8,474 nt of DNA from Dehalococcoidia bacterium UBA4060 (GCA_002383665.1 DFZI01000015.1:12527-21000); one strand, 5' to 3'. Positions 1-5,488 are shown, counted from the first letter of the stretch. Translations and numbers: made by a program. The notes: a model not told the origin generated them from the sequence alone.

Positions 1-684
1 GTCGTTTTCCAAAAAGTTGATCCGTTTCTCAGGTTCACCGCTCTGGTCAACGATGGCAGCGAAATCAAACCAAGTATGATACTGGGAGCCATAGAAGGAA
101 ATGCAGGGAGCATTTTGAAAGCCGAGCGAACAGCTTTAAATCTACTGCAACGGATGAGCGGTGTTGCCACGCTAACTGCCCGGTATGTTCAGGCAGTCCA
201 AGGGCTACCTGTTAAGATACTCGATACACGTAAGACCACACCCTGCCTCAGAAGTCTTGATAAATATGCTGTCACCGTGGGAGGTGGAACCAACCACCGC
301 TATAACCTGGGGGATATGGTATTGATCAAGGATAACCATATAGCATGCCTTGGCAAGCAAGGCCTTAATATAGGTGACATTATACGATTGGCGCGCAGCA
401 AAACCCCACCCGGTATAAAGATTGAAATTGAGACCACTACACCGCAGGAAGCATTTAAGGCGGCCGAGGCTGGTGCTGATATCATCATGCTTGATAATAT
501 GGGCCTAAAAGAGATGAGAGAGGCTGTTCAACTGATCAACCATAAGGCCATCGTAGAAGCATCCGGAGGTGTCAACCTTGAAAACGTCCGAGCTATTGCC
601 GAAACAGGCGTCGACTGGATTTCGGTGGGTGCTATCACGCACTCGGCACCCTCACTCGATATCAGCCTTAAGATCCAACTCTAA
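1..684 (+). CDS. nadC: Quinolinate phosphoribosyltransferase (nicotinate-nucleotide pyrophosphorylase, carboxylating), 5' truncated
   Basis: The frame is open from base 1 to a TAA at 682-684, giving 227 visible codons; about 50 N-terminal residues lie outside the window. The enzyme condenses quinolinate with PRPP, releasing CO2 and pyrophosphate, to give nicotinate mononucleotide in de novo NAD synthesis in the cytoplasm. Family landmarks occur in order (visible residue numbers): ERTALNLLQRMSG from 42, DTRKTTP from 75, GGGTNHR ending near 100, KDNH near 110, EIE near 142, LDN near 164, EASGG near 186, and the barrel end with ISVGAITHSAP. The basic substrate-binding residues (R of ERTALN, R of DTRKTT, H and R of NHR, K of KDNH) are all present. 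One oddity is Cys at visible residue 82, where the family normally has Gly (TTPGLR). It converges on cbiO with a 62-base gap. The 5' neighbour, possibly another NAD gene, is not visible. Confidence 0.96.
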   Translation, partial: VVFQKVDPFLRFTALVNDGSEIKPSMILGAIEGNAGSILKAERTALNLLQRMSGVATLTARYVQAVQGLPVKILDTRKTTPCLRSLDKYAVTVGGGTNHRYNLGDMVLIKDNHIACLGKQGLNIGDIIRLARSKTPPGIKIEIETTTPQEAFKAAEAGADIIMLDNMGLKEMREAVQLINHKAIVEASGGVNLENVRAIAETGVDWISVGAITHSAPSLDISLKIQL

Positions 685-688
685 CATA

Positions 689-717
689 TTCCGCTACAAT
701 ATCATACGTTCGCGGAA
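689..717. repeat. Weak inverted repeat between convergent nadC and cbiO
   Basis: TTCCGC at 689-694 is complementary to GCGGAA at 712-717, across a 17-base loop. It sits in the gap between two convergent genes, where a bidirectional terminator would be expected. The stem has only six pairs, the loop is large and no T-run follows on either strand, so a terminator role is only a guess. Confidence 0.25.
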
Positions 718-746
718 ACCCCACGATAATGGCTGTCAATTCCAGA

Positions 747-1463
747 TCAGACTGCAAGCCCGTGAGCCTCAAGTAAAGCATGATCGGATAATATCCTTCC
801 TGAATCTCCGTCGGCAACAATGCGACCTCCGTCCATAACAACTACTCTGTTACATAAAAGCCTCACCAGGTCCAAGTCATGCGAAGCGATAATTTTCGTG
901 ACGGAGAGACTTTTTAGCAAGGTGGTCAAAGCTGCCCTCCCACGCGGGTCGAGGCTGCTCGTAGGCTCATCCAGGGCCAATATCTCCGGATCAAGTGATA
1001 ATACAGTTGCTATGGCCACCCTCTTCTTCTCACCGATGCTGAGATGGTGTGATGATCTTGTCTCATATCCCGCCATGCCGACCTTTTGCAGGGCCAGGCT
1101 TACGCGTCTATCAACCTCATCTTCTTTCAGGCCCATGTTCAAGGGACCGAAGGCAACATCCTCAAACACATTCAGCGAAAAGAGCTGGTCTTCAGGATCT
1201 TGAAATACCATGCCGACCTTCTTCCTGATCTCCCGTATATTTCTTTCCTCAATCTTCATTCCACAAACGGATATGCTGCATTCAGAGCGGAGGATGCCGT
1301 TCAAATGCAGCAACAGCGTGGACTTGCCTGCCCCATTAGGGCCGACCAGTGCCACACTTTCACCATGAGCAATGTTTAGATCAATATCCTTCAGCCCGCA
1401 CTGCCCATCTGGATAGTTGAAACTGAGGCCTTTAATCTCTATAGACAGTCCGGTTGCAAGCAT
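747..1463 (-). CDS. cbiO: Energy-coupling factor (nickel/cobalt) transporter ATP-binding protein, CbiO/NikO type
   Basis: This 238-residue ABC ATPase has all nucleotide-binding motifs: Walker A GPNGAGKST at 41-49, Q-loop in VFQDPEDQLF (Q88), signature LSIGE at 141-145, Walker B ILALDEP at 161-167 with catalytic E166, D-loop SSLD at 169-172 and H-switch H195. The FQDPEDQLF Q-loop is typical of ECF-type ATPases (CbiO/EcfA). It powers metal uptake from the cytoplasmic side by docking on CbiQ. The signature reads LSIGE rather than LSGGQ; the essential Ser and second Gly are kept. Only three bases separate its ATG from the cbiQ stop, and a weak GGTGG ribosome site lies within the end of cbiQ, so translation is probably coupled. 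It is the last gene of the metal operon and the only ATPase here, implying a homodimer. Metal specificity cannot be read from this subunit. Confidence 0.94.
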   Translation of the reverse strand: MLATGLSIEIKGLSFNYPDGQCGLKDIDLNIAHGESVALVGPNGAGKSTLLLHLNGILRSECSISVCGMKIEERNIREIRKKVGMVFQDPEDQLFSLNVFEDVAFGPLNMGLKEDEVDRRVSLALQKVGMAGYETRSSHHLSIGEKKRVAIATVLSLDPEILALDEPTSSLDPRGRAALTTLLKSLSVTKIIASHDLDLVRLLCNRVVVMDGGRIVADGDSGRILSDHALLEAHGLAV

Positions 1464-1466
1464 AAC

Positions 1467-2237
1467 TTACCACCAAAATATAGCCGGGCAGATCAGCAGC
1501 ATGGCGAGAGCCGTGGCAAAACAGGCATCGGTCAGCCTGAACCTGAGTCTGCTTGTAGTCGGGAACTCCCCAGTGTAGCCGCGCGAGAGCATGGCTGCAT
1601 ATATTCGTTCGCCCCGCTCATAGCTGCGGATAAATAGCATGCCGATCATATTCCCCATCGTTTTAAAGATTACCCAGCGGTTGACACCAAAATTTCTGCT
1701 ATCCCTGGCCATCTGCATACGCATAGCCTGGTCGATCAGCACAAAGATATACCTGTACATAAATGATATGATCTGCACGAATATCAGCGGCACTTTTAAC
1801 CGGTACATACCCTGCAATAAGTCAGCAAACTTACTGGATGAAGTAAGCACGATCAGACACAGCATGCTAAGCCAGCCCTTGATTATAACATTCACCAAGA
1901 CAGCCAACCCCTCATATGTGATACCAATATGCCAGGCCCATACATTCCATCCCCAGATCTCATTACCTTCCTTAAAAAAGGGAATAAAGATCGCAATCAT
2001 CACAACAAAGGGTAAAATAACCAACGATCTTTTCAATACATATTTGAATGGCAAGCGCGCCATCCATACCCACCCCAGAAGGATCAACAGGTAAATTGCA
2101 AATGCTTTCCAGGAGCCGGGTGGAGTCAGTAGTATAACAAGAATAACAGCTATACTGGCTATAATCTTGGTCCGCGGGTCTAACCTGTGTACAAAGCTAT
2201 CCAGCCCGCTATACTGATCAATAAAGCTATGCTTCAT
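1467..2237 (-). CDS. cbiQ: Energy-coupling factor transporter transmembrane protein, CbiQ/NikQ (EcfT) type
   Basis: This 256-residue integral membrane protein opens with the family-typical FIDQYSGLDSFVHRLDPRTKI and has hydrophobic segments near 24-60, 70-88, 105-132 and 150-168, plus one at the C-terminus (236-254). Two cytoplasmic coupling motifs that touch the ATPase are visible: ARDSR at 177-181 and AMLSRGYTG at 215-223 (the two Ala-Arg-Gly-like motifs of EcfT). The protein links ATP hydrolysis in CbiO to substrate release from CbiM. The start overlaps the end of the PDGLE gene by 11 bases, with a weak AAGAAG ribosome site, a sign of translational coupling. Length and motif spacing are normal. 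Confidence 0.94.
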   Translation of the reverse strand: MKHSFIDQYSGLDSFVHRLDPRTKIIASIAVILVILLTPPGSWKAFAIYLLILLGWVWMARLPFKYVLKRSLVILPFVVMIAIFIPFFKEGNEIWGWNVWAWHIGITYEGLAVLVNVIIKGWLSMLCLIVLTSSSKFADLLQGMYRLKVPLIFVQIISFMYRYIFVLIDQAMRMQMARDSRNFGVNRWVIFKTMGNMIGMLFIRSYERGERIYAAMLSRGYTGEFPTTSRLRFRLTDACFATALAMLLICPAIFWW

Positions 2238-2514
2238 TCTTCTTTTTTAGAACATAGGCGACGCCGAATCCCAGCCCAAGCATTACCAGAGTGCCCAGTA
2301 TGCCAGCCAGTATAGTGGCAACCGCTTTATTTTCTACTCCGGGAAAAGCATAATCGGGCATCAAGCCGTATGCTGCCTCACTAGCCCTATCAATAAAGCC
2401 GAGATCCTCAGATACTTTTTCCAGGCCGTCAGGAAAAGTAGATGCAAGCGGGGAAATAATAGCCAGCAACAATGCTATTGTCAGACCGGCAATCCACCAT
2501 TTAGCTTTCATCAC
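2227..2514 (-). CDS. PDGLE domain-containing small membrane protein (CbiN/NikN-like metal transporter component)
   Basis: This 95-residue protein has two transmembrane segments (about 7-24 and 64-89) with a polar segment between them that should lie outside the cytoplasm. The signature PDGLE is at 28-32, in the context SPLASTFPDGLEKV, and the tail KKKNEA is basic. In group I ECF metal importers the small N component sits on the M subunit and is needed for metal loading. The PDGLE type occurs alone, as here, or fused to CbiM/NikM. Two adjacent starts are possible: GTG at 2512-2514 and ATG at 2509-2511. GGAGGG at 2521-2526 is about 7 bases from the GTG and 10 from the ATG, favouring GTG slightly. 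It lies 12 bases after cbiM and overlaps cbiQ. Whether it is called CbiN or NikN depends on the metal. Confidence 0.9.
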   Translation of the reverse strand: MMKAKWWIAGLTIALLLAIISPLASTFPDGLEKVSEDLGFIDRASEAAYGLMPDYAFPGVENKAVATILAGILGTLVMLGLGFGVAYVLKKKNEA

Positions 2515-2526
2515 TGATCTACCCTC

Positions 2527-3165
2527 CTATGCCACCTGTAATTTTAACAGGTCCGCTCTGGTAGCCATGATAAGGCTCAGAACCGCTGCAGTAATTAATC
2601 CCTCGCCTATGCCAATAATCACATGGATTCCACCCATAGCAACCAGGGCAATCCCCCACGGGGATGTTCCTGACATGGACAGCTCTGCCGCACATAATAA
2701 TGAAGCAATAACAACTGAAAACCATGCACCTACCCCGGCACCCACCAGCATGCCAGTTTTGCCATGCTTGAGCAGCACGTCTATGCCTTTATATACATAA
2801 TAGCTGGAGAAGGAAGCAACTATACCCATGTTGGTGATATTCGCGCCCAGTGCCAGCAGCCCCCCATCCTGAAAGATAAGGCACTGTACCACCAGTACCG
2901 CGCTCATTATCAGCACACTTGACCAGGGCCCCAGTAATATCGCAGCGAGAGCAGCACCCAGGAAATGACCCGATGTTCCACCCACCACAGGGAAATTGAG
3001 CATCTGCGCGGCGAAGATGAAAGCAGCCAGAACACCCATCATAGGCACCTGCTTTTCTCCAATCTTCTTATTAGTCATTTTAACAGCAACCACAACGACA
3101 GCCACAGCCACTGCACCGGTCGTCACTGCAACCGGAGCATTGATAAAACCATCAGGAATATGCAT
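2527..3165 (-). CDS. cbiM: Nickel/cobalt ECF transporter substrate-binding membrane subunit, CbiM/NikM
   Basis: This 212-residue protein begins MHIPDGF, the invariant CbiM/NikM N-terminus in which the free amine, His2 and a later His form the metal site. That second ligand is present as His67 in the GGTSGHFLGA segment. Other family blocks are LNFPV near 56-60, FQDGGLLALGANITNMG at 98-114 and HVIIGIGEGLIT at 181-192. About six hydrophobic helices fill the rest. The subunit captures Ni2+ or Co2+ and confers specificity on the importer. The ATG is fixed by the MHIPDG motif, since the N-terminus itself is a ligand, and GAGG lies 8 bases upstream. It follows the fur gene by 42 bases with no visible promoter or terminator between, so co-transcription is likely. 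There is no cobalamin riboswitch upstream. Nickel is favoured by the operator described below, but cobalt cannot be excluded. Confidence 0.95.
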   Translation of the reverse strand: MHIPDGFINAPVAVTTGAVAVAVVVVAVKMTNKKIGEKQVPMMGVLAAFIFAAQMLNFPVVGGTSGHFLGAALAAILLGPWSSVLIMSAVLVVQCLIFQDGGLLALGANITNMGIVASFSSYYVYKGIDVLLKHGKTGMLVGAGVGAWFSVVIASLLCAAELSMSGTSPWGIALVAMGGIHVIIGIGEGLITAAVLSLIMATRADLLKLQVA

Positions 3166-3207
3166 CTTATTATCCTCGGGTATTTAGCCCTATTTGAAAC
3201 CTGGTTA

Positions 3208-3615
3208 TCACCTGCACTTTGAGCATAAGCCAAAAATGGCAAGATGGTTTATATCAGCTTTAAACCTATGATTTTTCTCAATAATATCTTTTAGCGGGGC
3301 CAGTTCCTCTTCCGGGAGGGCTATAATACTGCCACATGCAGTGCATACCAGGTGATGGTGGCGGCTATTTTCCCTGGCGTGATAGCGTGTAATACCGTCC
3401 CCAACATTGATCTCTGCTGCCAATCCCAACTCCGTAAGCAATTCCAGGGTGCGGTAAACCGTGGAAATATTGGCATAGGGATATTTGGCACGCACCAGCT
3501 CAAAGATTTCCTCGGCGCTGATGTGATTTTGGGCACTATGTAGCGCATCAACCACCATGATACGCTGGGGCGTGATACGATACCCTTTAGACTGTAGAAC
3601 TTTGGTGCAACTCAT
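3208..3615 (-). CDS. Fur-family metal-responsive transcriptional regulator (possibly nickel-sensing, Nur-like)
   Basis: This 135-residue protein has the Fur architecture. The N-terminal winged helix contains GYRITPQR at 11-18 and the recognition-helix region ISTVYRTLELLTELGL at 50-65. The dimerisation and metal domain has HHH at 86-88, CTAC (C91, C94) and a terminal CSKC (C131, C134); the four cysteines form the structural zinc site. Fur proteins bind operators as metal-loaded dimers and block RNA polymerase. Being first gene of a CbiM-PDGLE-CbiQ-CbiO operon and sitting under a palindrome of TTGCAA half-sites suggests it senses the transported metal, most likely nickel. Zinc, iron or cobalt sensing remain possible, as these cannot be told apart by eye. 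An in-frame stop just upstream excludes a longer form. The ATG has no ribosome site and may begin a leaderless transcript. Confidence 0.93.
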   Translation of the reverse strand: MSCTKVLQSKGYRITPQRIMVVDALHSAQNHISAEEIFELVRAKYPYANISTVYRTLELLTELGLAAEINVGDGITRYHARENSRHHHLVCTACGSIIALPEEELAPLKDIIEKNHRFKADINHLAIFGLCSKCR

Positions 3616-3623
3616 AACAATTA

Positions 3624-3653
3624 ATTATCTCACAGCCCCCTCATTTATTGCAA
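3624..3653 (-). promoter_or_regulatory. Predicted sigma-70 type promoter of the fur-cbiM-PDGLE-cbiQ-cbiO operon
   Basis: Read on the minus strand, TTGCAA (3653-3648; four of six matches to TTGACA) and GATAAT (3629-3624; five of six to TATAAT) are separated by 18 bases. The start point would fall about 7 bases after the -10, one or two bases from the fur ATG at 3615, which suggests a leaderless or nearly leaderless mRNA. The -35 hexamer lies inside the operator palindrome, the usual geometry for repression. Confidence 0.6.
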
Positions 3654-3666
3654 CTTATTGCAATAA
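3645..3666. promoter_or_regulatory. Palindromic operator (9-4-9 inverted repeat), candidate Nur/Fur-family binding site
   Basis: TTATTGCAA at 3645-3653 and TTGCAATAA at 3658-3666 form a perfect inverted repeat around a 4-base spacer, CTTA. The core is TTGCAA-N4-TTGCAA. From memory, the nickel regulator Nur of Streptomyces recognises TTGCAA-N5-TTGCAA, so this is close but one base shorter in the spacer. It overlaps the -35 of the fur operon promoter and lies directly upstream of a Fur-family gene followed by a metal importer. Autoregulated repression is the simplest reading. The palindrome is visible; its binding protein and metal are inferred. Confidence 0.7.
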
Positions 3667-3679
3667 CAACTAATTGCTT

Positions 3680-4132
3680 CTATGACACTCTGTCCTTGCT
3701 GTCGATCATAATTGTAACCGGGCCGTCGTTGGTAAGATTGACTTTCATATGAGCAGCAAATATACCTGCAGCCACCTGCAGACCGGATCCTTTTACCTTA
3801 TTCATAAAATAGTTATAGAGTGCTTCCGCCTTCTCAGGCATCTCCGCATCACTAAAGCTTGGTCTTCTTCCATGTCTTGTATCAGCCAGTAATGTGAACT
3901 GGCTGATAACCAGCAACCCACCCCCTATCTGCAGCAGGGATCGATTAAACTTACTTTCCTCATCATTAAAAATTCGCATATTAAGGATTTTATCAAACAG
4001 ATAATCAGCATCTTTTTCCCCATCACCAGCAGCTACACCCAGCAGTACGACGAGCCCCTGGTCGATTTTTCCTGTAACACGGCCATCAATCATCACCGAT
4101 GCTTGGTCAACTCTCTGCAATAGTGCTTTCAT
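3680..4132 (-). CDS. dtd: D-aminoacyl-tRNA deacylase
   Basis: This 150-residue protein starts MKALLQRV, the normal N-terminus of the DTD family, and has the usual length of about 145-150. It hydrolyses D-amino acids (and misloaded glycine) from tRNA, acting as a chirality checkpoint in the cytoplasm. The active-site signatures are SQFTL at 77-81 and the Gly-cisPro segment NDGPVT at 135-140, which contribute to the shared active site of the dimer. An ATG ten codons upstream (4160-4162) is in frame, but it falls beyond the family N-terminus and almost touches the predicted -10 box, so the downstream ATG was chosen. No strong ribosome site precedes either start. It runs ahead of fur with a 64-base gap that holds the operator and promoter, and diverges from the BFN gene. 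It is unrelated in function to metal uptake. Confidence 0.95.
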   Translation of the reverse strand: MKALLQRVDQASVMIDGRVTGKIDQGLVVLLGVAAGDGEKDADYLFDKILNMRIFNDEESKFNRSLLQIGGGLLVISQFTLLADTRHGRRPSFSDAEMPEKAEALYNYFMNKVKGSGLQVAAGIFAAHMKVNLTNDGPVTIMIDSKDRVS

Positions 4133-4162
4133 AACGATTATTCTGCCGGTTGTTTCCGCCAT

Positions 4163-4193
4163 ATTCTAACCAAATAATATATATTCAAGTCAA
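4163..4193 (-). promoter_or_regulatory. Predicted promoter of dtd
   Basis: On the minus strand, TTGACT (4193-4188) and TAGAAT (4168-4163) are separated by 19 bases, somewhat long. The start point would be near 4156, giving an untranslated leader of about 24 bases before the ATG at 4132. The -35 is one base from the -35 of the divergent BFN promoter. The long spacer lowers confidence. Confidence 0.45.
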
Positions 4194-4199
4194 ATTGAC
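4189..4199. repeat. 11-base palindrome formed by two divergent -35 boxes
   Basis: GTCAA-A-TTGAC at 4189-4199 reads the same on both strands around a central base. It is made of the -35 elements of the divergent dtd and BFN promoters. It could be simply a by-product of two TTGAC boxes back to back, or a shared operator. Confidence 0.55.
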
Positions 4200-4223
4200 A
4201 CCCCCCATCACTTGGGCTACAAT
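4195..4223 (+). promoter_or_regulatory. Strong predicted sigma-70 type promoter of the BFN-domain gene
   Basis: TTGACA (4195-4200, full consensus) and TACAAT (4218-4223, five of six) have the ideal 17-base spacing. The start point would be near 4230, giving a leader of about 26 bases carrying AGGAGGA. The in-frame ATG at 4229 would sit at the very start of this transcript, which supports the downstream ATG at 4256. Confidence 0.75.
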
Positions 4224-4243
4224 CCTAAATGAGCCATCCGCTC

Positions 4244-4250
4244 AGGAGGA
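4244..4250 (+). promoter_or_regulatory. Ribosome binding site that fixes the BFN gene start
   Basis: AGGAGGA lies 5 bases before the ATG at 4256. It decides between this start and the in-frame ATG at 4229, which has no such site. Confidence 0.9.
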
Positions 4251-4255
4251 TTCCC

Positions 4256-5041
4256 ATGAGAGAGATGCAAATAGACAGCATACGGGTCAGCCTCATGAAC
4301 TACCAGCACGTGGTTATTCTCAAAGAACGACAGTCTGACCGTTATCTGCCTATCTGGATAGGACCGGCAGAAGCCGATGCTATATCGATGAAATTACAAA
4401 ATGTGGACGTGTCACGTCCCATGACGCATGACCTGTTGAAAAACATCCTTTATGCTCTTGAATCGCTGTCCGGCACCAACATCAGCAAGATTGTGGTTAA
4501 TGATCTGCGTTCAGATACCTTCTATGCCCAGATAGTGTTTGAGTTCACCGAGGGGCCTCCCGTGATTGAGCTTGAGGCCAGGACCAGAGGCCATCATACA
4601 CAGGAATTCGAGCAGGGCGCCCAGCTAAAGTTGAGATGGATGTCAAAAGAGTTTTCGGCCACAGTCCTACGCAAATGGAAGGAAGGTCGCAAACACTTCA
4701 TGGAAATCGATGGGGGGGATGGCTGGATTTTTGAAGTGTTTTTCGATGAACTCAAGACGCGCTGGCTGCTGACCAGACTGAAGCTTGATTCGAGGCCGAG
4801 CGATGCCATTGCTTTGGCCGTTAGGGTCACTGCCCCTATTTTCGCGGAAGATACAGTCCTGGATAAGGCCGGGATCGTTTTGGACACGGAGACAGGCAAG
4901 ATTTCATCACAAGTAAAACCCCAAGAGGGAAATGCGGCTACTGCTGATAAGCCTGATGAGCAGGAATTGAAAAGGTATCCTGCCATCTATGACTTTATCA
5001 ATACACTTGACCTGGACGATTTCGGAAAGAGAAAATCCTGA
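4256..5041 (+). CDS. Bifunctional nuclease (BFN/DUF151) domain protein with a domain insert
   Basis: This is a 261-residue soluble protein. Residues 1-97 match the first half of the BFN domain: VVILKERQSDRYLPIWIGPAEADAI, then RPMTHDLLKNIL and VNDLRSDTFYAQIVFEF. The second half follows at 177-206 with DSRPSDAIALAVRVTAPIF. In the compact family form, such as Thermotoga TM0160, these halves are separated by only a short loop; here about 80 residues intervene. The insert has a charged stretch (about 100-122), then a segment with LRW, VLRKWKEG, FEVFFD and RWLLTRL that resembles a small DUF6504-like domain. The C-terminal tail is a polar linker followed by YDFINTLDLDDFGK, like the tail of other BFN proteins. 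Family members are often annotated as nucleases, but the reaction is poorly established. The gene stands alone, with its own promoter, ahead of the atp operon. The family call is firm; the insert identity is tentative. Confidence 0.9.
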   Translation: MREMQIDSIRVSLMNYQHVVILKERQSDRYLPIWIGPAEADAISMKLQNVDVSRPMTHDLLKNILYALESLSGTNISKIVVNDLRSDTFYAQIVFEFTEGPPVIELEARTRGHHTQEFEQGAQLKLRWMSKEFSATVLRKWKEGRKHFMEIDGGDGWIFEVFFDELKTRWLLTRLKLDSRPSDAIALAVRVTAPIFAEDTVLDKAGIVLDTETGKISSQVKPQEGNAATADKPDEQELKRYPAIYDFINTLDLDDFGKRKS

Positions 5042-5071
5042 CTGTTTTATCCTGGAAACAATAACACTCTC

Positions 5072-5098
5072 TTATCTCATTTACTATTGTAAAGATAA
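5072..5098. repeat. AT-rich inverted repeat between the BFN gene and the atp operon
   Basis: TTATCT (5072-5077) pairs with AGATAA (5093-5098), and inside it TTAC (5081-5084) pairs with GTAA (5089-5092) around a TATT loop, with three unpaired bases on one side. It lies in the gap of 150 bases that otherwise holds the atp promoter. No T-run follows, so it is not a standard terminator. It could be a weak stem or an AT-rich protein site. Confidence 0.3.
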
Positions 5099-5163
5099 AT
5101 GTTGCCTAAAATACGTAATTGGTAACGCTTATTAACTATGGTCAAAAATCACTGGAAATTCCG

Positions 5164-5193
5164 TTGACGGCTGTAAACGGTACTTGTTATAAT
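5164..5193 (+). promoter_or_regulatory. Strong predicted extended -10 promoter of the ATP synthase operon
   Basis: TTGACG (5164-5169) and TATAAT (5188-5193, full consensus) are 18 bases apart, and TG at 5185-5186 gives an extended -10. The start point would fall near 5200. The -10 box contains the first two bases of the only ATG available for atpI, so this transcript would begin inside the atpI reading frame. Confidence 0.7.
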
Positions 5194-5488
5194 GCCTGTG
5201 TCTAAGCAAAATAAAGAAGAAAAACCGGAAAGAAAACAGTTAATCAAGGGACTCTGGTTTCTCTTTAATGTAGGCTGGTTTGTCGCATTAAGTCTTGTCG
5301 TGCCAACAGCAATTGGTCTGTGGTTGGATACTCCTGAGAGATTCAATACCAGGCCGTTATGCACGCTAATCGGTTTTGTCCTTGGTGTCATGACTGCTGG
5401 TTATGGACTATATAAAATGCTACGGCAATTTATAAATGATCAAAAAGACATGGTGACAAAAAACGAAAAACAAGGAGCAGGAAGGTGA
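5192..5488 (+). CDS. atpI: AtpZ/AtpI family protein (ATP synthase operon gene 1)
   Basis: This 98-residue protein has a charged N-terminus (about 4-17) and two transmembrane helices (about 21-46 and 57-78). Residues around GWFVALSLVVPTAIGLWLD and LIGFVLGVMTAGYGLYKML fit the AtpZ/AtpI (ATPase gene 1) pattern. Proteins of this group help assemble the c-ring or carry divalent cations, and are usually not needed for the finished enzyme. It ends in a GTGA overlap with atpB, which indicates translational coupling. The start is uncertain: the ATG at 5192 has no ribosome site and lies in the predicted -10 box, and the only other early in-frame candidate is GTG at 5198-5200. Either a longer upstream transcript or an unusual leaderless start would be needed. 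Confidence 0.85.
   Translation: MPVSKQNKEEKPERKQLIKGLWFLFNVGWFVALSLVVPTAIGLWLDTPERFNTRPLCTLIGFVLGVMTAGYGLYKMLRQFINDQKDMVTKNEKQGAGR

Noticed and set aside
689..717. Intrinsic bidirectional terminator between nadC and cbiO
   Set aside because: Only a six-pair stem with a 17-base loop and no T-run; kept as a weak repeat rather than called a terminator.
569..838. 89-codon plus-strand reading frame spanning the nadC end and the cbiO end
   Set aside because: It overlaps two well-supported genes, resembles no family, and has no ribosome site.
820..1379. Plus-strand reading frames opposite cbiO (127 and 97 codons)
   Set aside because: The minus strand encodes a complete ABC ATPase with all motifs; the plus frames are antisense shadows with no recognisable features.
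2519..2725. 68-codon minus-strand frame overlapping the cbiM 3' end
   Set aside because: Out of frame with cbiM, with no family match or ribosome site.
3166..3207. Possible riboswitch or separate promoter before cbiM
   Set aside because: The gap is only 42 bases, too short for a cobalamin or nickel-cobalt riboswitch, and no paired promoter hexamers are visible.
4133..4162. Longer dtd start (ATG at 4160-4162), adding ten residues
   Set aside because: The family N-terminus is MKALLQRV, beginning at 4132, and the longer start nearly touches the predicted -10 box (4163-4168), leaving no leader or ribosome site.
4229..4255. Longer BFN gene start (ATG at 4229)
   Set aside because: AGGAGGA sits five bases before the ATG at 4256, while the 4229 ATG lies at the predicted transcription start and has no ribosome site.
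4594..4986. 130-codon minus-strand frame inside the BFN gene
   Set aside because: Antisense to a clear family protein, with low-complexity Ser-rich content typical of shadow frames.
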